Of a stretch of DNA of 64,000 bases, positions 56,318 to 64,000 are shown in pieces. The stretch lies in NCBI GenBank assembly GCA_021209875.1, contig JAGYVD010000001.1, positions 1,302,001 through 1,366,000 on the forward strand, written 5' to 3'. Source of the stretch: Rosellinia necatrix (taxonomy: Eukaryota; Ascomycota; Sordariomycetes; Xylariales; Xylariaceae). Under the pieces are notes generated by a model, which saw only the letters and a program-made list of their open reading frames with translations, did no database searches and was not told where the DNA came from. Numbering within the stretch: the first letter of the stretch is position 1; each line of letters opens with the position of its first letter. The position numbers and the translations under genes are program-made.

Positions 56318-57162
56318 GCGGATGGTGGAGTTAGCGACTTATTGCAGTAGATTTACATAGCTAGGCATTAATGAATATGTCGTCGGCCTTTAATGAAGAG
56401 GATATCGGGATTTTAGGACTATCATGCAGTGATAGACATGAAACCTGGGGGAGGCTTTTTTGCTTCTCACGTAAGATAAACGGGCTCCTACCTAGCCGGT
56501 GATGATCATTTACCTGACGATTTTGCATCACTATGCATGATCTAATGTAAACAAGCCGAGCGATTAAGCTGGGGGCGGAAAATAAGCGCCTCAGCTGTAC
56601 CGAAGCGCGAATACCTATGCATGAAAATAAGATTCCTACATGCTGATCTCAGATCGTCTCCTGAAGAACTCTCAAATAGTAATTAAAAATAAGCGATCGG
56701 CTCTTTATATTCCTGGTTACCTTACAGCCTGCTGTAGACGGTGGCGCTCCTTCAGCAATGCCACTGACGATCATGCTATTCAGCTCAGCTTGAGAAGCAA
56801 AGTACTAACTTCATTGCAATGTGACCAGATAGTATGCCCTGTACGTAAAATAAAGAAGGCTACATGCTGATCTTGGATGATCTCTTGAAGACCTTTCAAA
56901 TAATAATTAAAAATAAGTGACCGGCTTCCTCATAGCCTTGCCGTAATACCCGTTAGTATGGCAGTAAGATCGACGATCAAGTTATTCGGCTTTGGTTGGT
57001 ACACTCAAGTAGTACTAGTCATCCTAATGAGACTCAAGGCGTATAAGAATGAGCACTTCCCATTGGGATTAAAGGCAATGATAACAAGGACAACAGCCCG
57101 AGACGAACTACCAGACTGCCTATCTACCACACTATCCAGATCTTCGATTGAACATCTTCACA
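56318..57162. other. Intergenic with a diverged direct duplication
   Basis: Two related segments, near 56600-56790 and 56825-57000, make up much of this interval (see the repeat entry). Otherwise it is the promoter side of the nuclease gene. Confidence 0.5.
56620..56998. repeat. Diverged tandem duplication, about 224-bp period
   Basis: The text ACATGCTGATCT...TAATTAAAAATAAG at 56638-56694 reappears at 56862-56918 with mostly transition differences (for example CTCAGATCG against TTGGATGAT, GCGATCGG against GTGACCGG). Further similarity runs downstream (GACGATCATGCTATTCAGCT against GACGATCAAGTTATTCGGCT). The bias to C/T changes is compatible with old RIP. Confidence 0.7.
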
Positions 57163-57957
57163 ATGTATTCTCGATTCCTCCAACTCTTCGCCGTCTCAGC
57201 CGTGACAGCCGCTTCTTTCGAATGGGACTGCACGAACTCCCTCGGGACCTGCAACAATGCTTGTTACGCCGTAAACCACGGCCTGGCCCCTGGCATGCTG
57301 ACCTACGACAGCGATCCGAACAACCGCGGCCCTCGCCGCACGGCGTCCGGATGCAACAGGAACCCCTGTAGCAATACAGGCTACAGCCAGTACGGCAACT
57401 CGTGCGACGAGTATCCTTTCGCGAGCGTCCAGGAGGGCGGCAACAACGCCATCCTCCGCTGCGTGGACAGCACGGAGAACTCTAGTAGGCATAACCTCCC
57501 TATCAAAGAAACAACGTCTGCTAAAATACGATACGTAGGCGAGGGTGGCCAGCTGGGGAACTTCTATAAGGGCCTCAACAACGGCGACACATTCGATATA
57601 TTCGTAAGGAACTTCGGCGGGGCCGGGTTCTGCGATAACGCGGCCATGGCCAACGATGGGAGCGAGTTCAGACTGGTCAACGGTGCCTTCCAGAATGCGA
57701 AGCGCCGCCGGAGTGAGTGCCCTAGAAGAGCCGAGCTTCTTACAATGTAACTGACTCGCGTAATCATAGACGGCGACGATGTTGGTGTATTCGTCGATGC
57801 TCTGCCACAAGGTACACTGGTCCGGCTCCGCCAGTTCGAAGACCAGAATGGCGAGAGGCTGCTTTCCCTGAACCCCGATGTCAAGGGAGAAGATATGATT
57901 GGAACCAAGATTTGGAACGGTAGTAACTTCACTACGATTGTCAAAATGATACCATAG
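57163..57957 (+). CDS. Secreted NucA/NucB-type deoxyribonuclease (two exons)
   Basis: Exons 57163-57712 and 57770-57957 encode 245 residues. The 57 bp phase-1 intron has a GTGAGT donor and an ATCATAG acceptor and joins AKRRR to NGDDVGVFVDAL. Residues 1-17 are a signal peptide (MYSRFLQLFAVSAVTAAS). Cys pairs follow (WDCTNSLGTCNNAC, GCNRNPCS), then the family core CDEYPFASVQEGG (about residues 81-93) and RCVDSTENSS, which match the DNase NucA/NucB domain in its fungal form; the Asp-Glu pair before the YPFA is the likely metal/catalytic centre. The remaining part is beta-rich with no further domain. Bacterial NucA/B are secreted or surface DNases; in fungi an extracellular nutritional or defensive nuclease is an inference. 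A TTG-initiated upstream extension of the frame is ignored. Confidence 0.88.
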
Positions 57958-60017
57958 AGCAATTGGCGATTAGGATAGTGGGGATGTCTTAGGTTGCTGC
58001 TTGAATCAGGTTGAGCGTTGGATCGTGCACTCTGTGATTGGATGGGGTTTGTCTGGGAGAGTTGAAACTTGTATATCCTCGTATATACCACATTACCTTT
58101 CCTTGTAAGAATATATCCTTGTCACCACTTAGTAACGAATTAATTAAGCCCTCCGCCCATGATATGCGTCCTCTCATACCAAGTGTAGTTACACGTAAAA
58201 ACCGACCTGTGCGCTTTCTCTTTGATCATCTGGCATTGCCAGACATCCGGGGGCTGGCGAACACGAAACAAGGGATTCATACCGACCGCACTAACTACAC
58301 CGCAAGCGGTCAAGCTTCCGAGACTCGGAGTCGTCTGTGGCGTAGGTAGCATTTAGTTTACTTGTAGCCCCTATTGCTTCACGCATCATAGACGGGGCAT
58401 ATTAGACCGAGACACTTGTTAACTAAAAAAAATAAGTAGGGAGAACTATTACTGAATATAACAACCGAAAATGTAGAGAATAATGATTGTTCGACAAGCT
58501 ATATCTGTATAGCATAAGGGCCTTCCAATGCCATCTTTACGGATGAGAATTTGTTCGTGAAACTAAACCTCCTCTGTACTGCACGCTTCTAACTATTCCA
58601 TAGCGCTGTGTATGGGGACACATAACGAACCGAGTTGCTTCTCATTGTCTATTATGTCAGGGATTTATTTACCGCCTTCTAAGGAACCCCTAGAATCCCT
58701 CCGTATTCGATCAATATACTATAGCTTTATTATTACTTTGTGTCATGGGAGCTAATAATATAGCACTGGTTTCGACTAGATATGGCTGGGTCCCCTCGGA
58801 CACGAAGGGCACAATTGACATCATCTGGCATTTCCAGATGACAATCGAGCTTGCTTTATGACCTTGCTTCATATTAATGTTCCAGTCCTTCCTGGTTCTG
58901 GAAAGAGGGTGTCTCTTCACGTTATGATGGCCTCTTCTTGGCCTGCCTGACCCCGGACCTATCTTCGCAATAAATAAGTAGAGTATATGAGAAACCTCAA
59001 CAGATCGCATTGGACCTTATTTCACGGCTTCTATACCAACAGTAAGATCTTCAGTTGTAGATACCGGGTTACTAGGCGTTTCCCGTCGCCGCAAAGTAGA
59101 TCGTCTATCTAACCCAGCATGGCTGACTACACAGCATGCCAACGGCAACTTTGATTCCGCCGGCGCGGCAGGCGATGTAGCGGTGACGCTTAGTCCGTTC
59201 CATGATACCATTATTACTATAGTTACATCATATATCAATCCGCGTCTAGCTCGCTTATAGCCAATGCGGAGATATCGTAATATGGGCTGATGTTTCTCGG
59301 ATCGCTCGATGTGGATAGTGGTAGTGTTTGCGCTCCCAGCGCTAAAGGTAGCCGTTCCAGCCAGGTGTAAATAACATCGCTTCAGCATGCTTGCTCTAAG
59401 CGACAGCTTGGGCCTAATTCTTATATTCACTGGTACTTTTGAACCTACCCTTGCCCGCGATCCAACCAGGTGTTTTGACTGTGTTGACTTTCCGCTTTTG
59501 AACTATCTCTTGGCCCGTTCGTCGACCAACTGCAGCCTCAGCACATCATTAGCCTAAATTCGGGAGCAAGTCGATTCTTCTTATTACGCTTTTGTATATA
59601 TGTCTATACATGTCTATTTATTAAATCCACATTGCCTGCAGCCGCTCGTGCGCTCGGTACCGCGGGTCGTGAGGCCTAGACCATTTCGCTGTAGCTTTAC
59701 TCGTGGAGCTGCATAGTCAGAAGAACATGTAGTATCGCCTTGCCGGCTTACGCATCAATCAATCATTGATACTGGCCGTCCCGCGTTCTATTATTAGCCT
59801 TACCGACGGGGCGTCACCGATTCGACCAGATGCAAGATGGACGAACTCGGCGCATATATCTAAGTATCGCCTCCCGGTGCTCATCTGGTGATCTCATCAT
59901 CGTCATCAAGGGTATAAGACTCAGCACATCCTAGCTTCGGATAGGCAAAATCAAGGCGATAGATTATTATCCTTGAAAGCTACCTACCACAAAGACGGGT
60001 CATAGATCGACTGCAAA
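57958..60017. other. 2.1 kb intergenic region
   Basis: A 137-codon minus-strand frame (59017-59430) is the longest in it; it has no signal, motif or splice partner that I can see. The rest is mixed-composition DNA containing the promoter of the CBM1 gene. No repeats of note. Confidence 0.45.
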
Positions 60018-60646
60018 ATGTTGTTTCATGTCTTGACTATCCTAGGGGCTCTGGCTCTGGGCATCTCAGCCGAAGTGAAGGCTGAGACGACGCAAAGCTT
60101 ATACGGACAATGTAAGCAGGTCCCCCATCTCATCAGGCGCAAGGATAATCAAACTCACGAAACGCAGGCGGCGGCATATCATACACGGGTCCTACCGAGT
60201 GCCCCAAGACCGCGACATGCTACGGCGACGCAACGAAGTCAGTGCCACCACTCCCACTCCCATACTACTCGTATTAGTGCTCACGAAACGACAACAGCCC
60301 TTGGTATAAGCAGTGCGTCGAGACGCCGTGGGACAACGGCGGCGGGGCCACTTCCACCACCATCAAGACGACGACGACGACGACGAAGAAGTCGACTTCC
60401 ACCTCAAAGACGACCTCGAAGACGACCACGGCCACAAAGACGACCACGACCACCAAAACAACCACGACGACGTCGAAGACCACGCCGACCTCCAAGTCGA
60501 CGACCACGTCACCGACAGTGACCACCATCATCACCACGCTCCCGCCCTGGACGACGACGAAGAAGCCGACGCTGCTCCCAGACGACCCGTTCACCGAAGA
60601 CGGCGCGAAACAGCAGCGGAGGCGGGACGCGGGCGCCCTTCATTAA
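60018..60646 (+). CDS. Secreted CBM1-only protein with Thr/Lys-rich tail (three exons)
   Basis: Exons 60018-60111, 60168-60237 and 60298-60646 give 170 residues. Introns are 56 and 60 bp (donors GTAAGC and GTCAGT, acceptors CGCAG and CAACAG; phases 1 and 2) and both lie inside the binding module. The product starts with a signal peptide (MLFHVLTILGALALGISA). The module reads YGQCGGISYTGPTECPKTATC and ends NPWYKQC, the fungal CBM1 pattern with four Cys; aromatic positions Tyr, Tyr and Trp-Tyr replace the usual W/Y-Y-Y cellulose-binding face. Then follows about 85 residues of Thr/Lys/Ser, a TTIITTLPPW segment and a short RRR-containing tail. No catalytic domain is present. CBM1 binds crystalline cellulose or chitin; the tail resembles an O-glycosylated linker without its enzyme. 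No GPI signal is visible. Confidence 0.9.
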
Positions 60647-60686
60647 TAGGCCCGGCTGGCCCGGCCGGCGTGGGCGCCTTGAGCCG

Positions 60687-60725
<39 letters not shown>

Positions 60726-61763
60726 CCACCCCTCCCCGCTCACCAGACGACCTGCCGTGTGCGCCGACCCGACGGTATGTTTTGATGCCTCCCCACTCCC
60801 CACTTCCCCCCTTCGCATTTTTTATTATTCCCGTATCTTGTTCATGGTTTGTTTACCGCTCGTTCATGAAGGGTGTGTATATGTATGTGTGTGTGTGTGT
60901 GCTCTAGATAAGAGTTTGATTCGCTGACGGCTTTTGTCGTATAGATCCATTATTACGACGCACATGCGACCGACTGAATGAATCTGTCGGGAGCAGGTTG
61001 GCAGGTGAAAGGTGAGTAGGTAGGTAGGTAGGTAGGTTAGGGACCGAATGCGGCCGTTTTTCGGACGGTTGAGGGCCAGCAAGGCGAAATGACGTATTTG
61101 TACGACGCGATGGCGGCGGGACGAAGGGGGGAAGGGGTAAGCTAGCTTAGCTTGGGCGGGCTGCATCCTAGGTACGTAGTAGGTAGTTAGTCTGGCATGC
61201 TATAATAACTTTATGTCTTAGTCTGCTATAGTAGGGTAGTAGGTATGTATGTAGGTAGGTAGATATTGAATAAGCGCTTGCGCTTGCACTTCATGCGTTG
61301 TATGCCGTGTTTCCCCGGACTACGCTTGCTTTGAAGAACACGCCAAGCACGATTAGGAAGTTGTGTGGGATGATAACAGGTGGAAGGGGGATTTCATTGG
61401 CCATGCCATGCCGTAGCCCCTTGGAGACCAGGATTGCCCTTCATAGCGCGCCACCCTAGATGAAGCGTGCGTCAGAGCACAACCGCCAGTGAGGTGGGCG
61501 AGACATGGACGCATCTGCCACATCGGAAAACAAAAGGTAGGTCTCATCTGTGCTGTAAATCACACCCAGGCCACACGATGCCGCAGTTTCTTGAGATACA
61601 CGACAGGTTATGGCCCAAGCAAGGGGCATAACGCAATCGTAGTCGGTATTTTATATTCTTAACTTATATGATAACTAGTTATATGATAGTTATATGATAT
61701 ATATACTATGCGTTGCATGTAAAGTCATCGCTTATCTGTATAAAGACTCAATGTCACTTATAA
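60647..61763. other. Intergenic between convergent genes with simple repeats
   Basis: A CT dinucleotide array (60688-60723), a GT run at about 60886-60901 and a GGTA array (61015-61040) lie in this joint 3' region. A further set of TAGTAGGTA words is at 61170-61260. No gene is seen. Confidence 0.5.
60688..60723. repeat. (CT)n microsatellite
   Basis: About seventeen CT units just 42 bases after the stop codon of the CBM1 gene, thus probably in its 3' UTR. Confidence 0.95.
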
Positions 61764-62969
61764 CTAGTAGCCGATTGAGCGTCCGTTGATCGTAATTTCG
61801 GCGCTGTATAGCTCACGGGCGCCATTTCCATTATTGGCATTGAGGCGTCCATGGAAGAGCACGGAGTGGCCGTTGGGGTCGATGTCAAGCCCGCCAGGTC
61901 CCCAGATGCCCTTGTTATCCACGGAGCGCAGGAGGATGCCGCGGTTGGTGTAGGCGCCGTTGATGGTGCTCGAGAAGGCGTACTCGATATCGTAGTCGTC
62001 GCTCGAGTAGCAGTGGGCGCTGTATAATAGGACGTAGTTCCCGTTGCCAATCTTGTATAGGGAAGGCGCCTCTACGACGCCGTTGTTGGACGCCCCCTCG
62101 TTATCCAAGATCTGGCTCGGGCGGTCCAGGAGCGTGAGCGCGTTCCGCGCCATTCGCTGGATCATGATGGGGGTCGGCTTGTAAGCCCCTGATGGCGTGC
62201 CGCCCTGGCAGGTGGTCGCCCCTCCGAGGTTGTTGCCGTCGACCTTCCACATGATCCAACGGTCGACGCCATCGTCGTAACCGGCGGCGTCAATAACGCC
62301 ACCTCCGGCGTCGTTGCAGATTAACGGTGCGCCCTGAGGCGTGAAAGGTCCCAAAGCTGTAGCAGAGGTGGCAGCCCCGATGCAATGTGAGCCGCCATTT
62401 TTACGAGCGGTATAATACACTACAAGCCAGTTAGTATCTGCCATCATGATCCAAAATTGTAGCCCCAAAGGAGCTCCTCTACTCCTGAAATGGACTAGAA
62501 TAAGATCAAGATGGCTCCGACAGTTACTTACTGACATAAGTTCCCGCGTCCTAGATATTGAGTTAGTGTCTTCTACGTAGCATGTGACTCCAAACTTTCG
62601 AAGACTTACGTTCTTTTGAACGTCGGGCGCCCATATACCTCGATCTGTCGGGTGCACCCAAGAACCAGGATTGGGTAGTGCGTCGTTGCCTGTAAGAGAC
62701 CAGTGGGAAGTGTCTGGAGACGTCGCAACTGGTATACTCTTGCCGTTGGATGAGGTAGCATACGCCTTCCAAGAGCCATCTCCGTATATGATGGAGGGAT
62801 CGGGGAAGTCTACTCCCATAAAAGGTCCGGATAAGCTTCGACCCCTAATGTCTGACATTCCAACCTTCGTTATGTTGGCCAGTCCAATGACGGGGAAATC
62901 CTCGGCCTGGGGGATTGCGGGCAGGCTGGCGGCCAGCCGGGCACCCAACACGAGAAGCAGGCTCTTCAT
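61764..62969 (-). CDS. Secreted GH43 family glycosidase, three exons including a 19-nt micro-exon
   Basis: Exons 62969-62610, 62550-62532 and 62419-61764 encode 344 residues. The micro-exon (DAGTYV plus one base) lies between a 59 bp and a 112 bp intron with GTAAGT donors and TAG acceptors; it joins WAPDVQKN to MYYTARKNGG and restores the blade strand ending in YYTAR. Residues 1-18 are a signal peptide. The three catalytic carboxylates of the five-bladed beta-propeller can be placed: Asp57 in FPDPSIIYGDG (base), the Asp of GGGVIDAAGYDD (pKa modulator) and the Glu of VVEAPSLYK (acid). Family 43 includes alpha-L-arabinofuranosidases, endo-arabinanases and beta-xylosidases; the closest feel is of exo-arabinan type, not proven. 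The single-domain length without a CBM is usual. Confidence 0.92.
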   Translation of the reverse strand: MKSLLLVLGARLAASLPAIPQAEDFPVIGLANITKVGMSDIRGRSLSGPFMGVDFPDPSIIYGDGSWKAYATSSNGKSIPVATSPDTSHWSLTGNDALPNPGSWVHPTDRGIWAPDVQKNVSLRKFGVTCYVEDTNSISRTRELMSVSNCRSHLDLILVHFRSRGAPLGLQFWIMMADTNWLVVYYTARKNGGSHCIGAATSATALGPFTPQGAPLICNDAGGGVIDAAGYDDGVDRWIMWKVDGNNLGGATTCQGGTPSGAYKPTPIMIQRMARNALTLLDRPSQILDNEGASNNGVVEAPSLYKIGNGNYVLLYSAHCYSSDDYDIEYAFSSTINGAYTNRGILLRSVDNKGIWGPGGLDIDPNGHSVLFHGRLNANNGNGARELYSAEITINGRSIGY

Positions 62970-64000
62970 GATGGAAAGTTAGGACAAGTAAGAAACGGCC
63001 TGTGTCTACACTCGTTTGACATATCATGAAATCGCGGCGGTCTTCAAGAACATATAGTCAGAGACATACAGACGATCATCACCGAGACCGGTACGTGCCC
63101 ACCTACGCCACGGCCAACTCCGGCCAAAGTGCCCGCCATGGCATCCCATGTGCCGGTGGAGGGGCCGGAGTTATCATCTGACCGAGGCTTGACGAATGCT
63201 CGGGTGCGAAAAGGAATGGCAGTGGAAGGGTTCTTACACTGCCTCCTTAATTAGATAGTTTCATGCGTGGCGAGGAAGCTGCAAAATGGTGTAGCGCCGG
63301 GCAAGGGATGCCATCCATCTAACCTATAGCAATTGATATCGTGGCATTGAAACCCCCCCAGACTGCTAGTATAGCGGCCGCTTGACCCCATGGCTCCGCT
63401 CTGACCAGCGTCGTATTTACGGTTGAAGTTATTGGGATGTCATTGGGCTGTATGAAGAGTTTAAAGCCAACGTTACATGGCGGTACCGAGGTAAACGGCC
63501 AATGGTGATGCTTTATTGACCTTTCTCCTGCCCAAACTGTCCCGGCTTATACGATTCGGCTAGCGTTATTGGTAGGAGCTTAGCATGAAATGGATGGTAC
63601 ATGGCCAGGTGGCTTGCATGTATAACAACCTAGTCATATTTGCGAGGATAATAAGGCTGGTGTAAGGGCATTCAACTTAAGGGCAGGTATTGTAGCTGTG
63701 TCAAAGAAGAACATGGGAGGCGGGCGGCTGAAGCCTTCGTCTAGTCCGTTAGGTCAGGCCTACTCTTGGCATTGGTCGAATGCGGCAATTCGGCACATAG
63801 CAGGAATGTAGTCTGTTGTTCGACTCGAACGACGCTGTCTTTGGGTTTGAAAAGGTTGTTTTCACCACTAGCGGATAACGCTGGCTTTACTCTTTACAAG
63901 CAAATTTATTTTTCGAAGGGCATTAGAACAAATATCGAGCCAAGCATGCAAAATTCTACACGCACGTGAACCCTTGCGTAGTGTAGCGCGTTGCTAAGAT
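62970..64000. other. Upstream region of the GH43 gene and window end
   Basis: No gene is supported in the last kilobase. It includes the GH43 promoter. No repeats or RNA genes were seen; a gene starting beyond the window cannot be excluded. Confidence 0.5.

Noticed and set aside
59017..59430. 137-codon minus-strand frame
   Set aside because: No start context, signal, motif or intron partner that would support a gene; kept only as a note on the interval.

Overview
The window reads as nuclear DNA of a filamentous ascomycete (Pezizomycotina, most likely Sordariomycetes; order not resolved). The reasons are short introns of about 50-330 bp with GTATGT/GTAAGT-type donors, a string of families characteristic of filamentous fungi (DUF3405, DUF1996, 2EXR, DUF7703, CBM1, fungal NucA/NucB-like nucleases), intergenic DNA full of ACCTACCT/AGGTAGGT tetranucleotide tracts, and an extremely AT-rich block at the left end that looks mutated by RIP (repeat-induced point mutation). 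Twenty-one protein-coding genes can be modelled, most with exon-level splice sites that join conserved protein segments in frame, plus one probably decayed gene.

Layout. 1-2280 is AT-rich, gene-free, RIP-like DNA. 2510-8906 holds a decayed secreted-protein gene, a three-exon DUF3405 gene and a secreted DUF1996 gene. 8907-14037 is a 5 kb gene-poor stretch. 14038-27576 carries lipid and regulatory genes: an ABHD5/Cld1-type alpha/beta hydrolase with a probable mitochondrial leader, the Spo7 subunit of the Nem1-Spo7 lipin phosphatase, an atypical dual-specificity-phosphatase-like protein with a repeat tail, a 2EXR-domain protein and a CSN8/PSMD8/eIF3k-like protein. 28017-41185 is looser and rich in microsatellites, with smaller genes of high GC: a secreted protein of unknown family, a short Cys-containing protein, a DUF985-type cupin, a DUF7703 membrane protein and a metallo-beta-lactamase-like protein. 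42260-53570 is a dense housekeeping block: Bir1/survivin, an M3 oligopeptidase (Prd1/thimet type), the Cdc4/Mlc1-type myosin light chain, a class I methyltransferase and a CoA-binding-domain protein. 53571-55730 contains two diverged copies of a tRNA-like element with A box, B box and T-run terminator. 55731-62969 ends the window with a small unknown protein and three secreted proteins: NucA/NucB-like nuclease, a CBM1-only protein and a GH43 glycosidase.

Functional links. No biosynthetic cluster or integrated mobile system is evident. The right end is a loose group of secreted genes, two of them suited to plant polysaccharide (CBM1, GH43). Spo7 and the Cld1-like hydrolase both touch phospholipid metabolism, and Bir1 and Cdc4 both serve mitosis/cytokinesis, but spacing and strand give no sign of co-regulation. 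The most unusual observations are a GC-AG intron behind a 14-nt first exon in the methyltransferase, a 19-nt micro-exon in the GH43 gene, the paired tRNA-like Pol III elements, and the period-5 repeat tail on the phosphatase-like protein. All gene models are by eye; no alignment or expression evidence was available.
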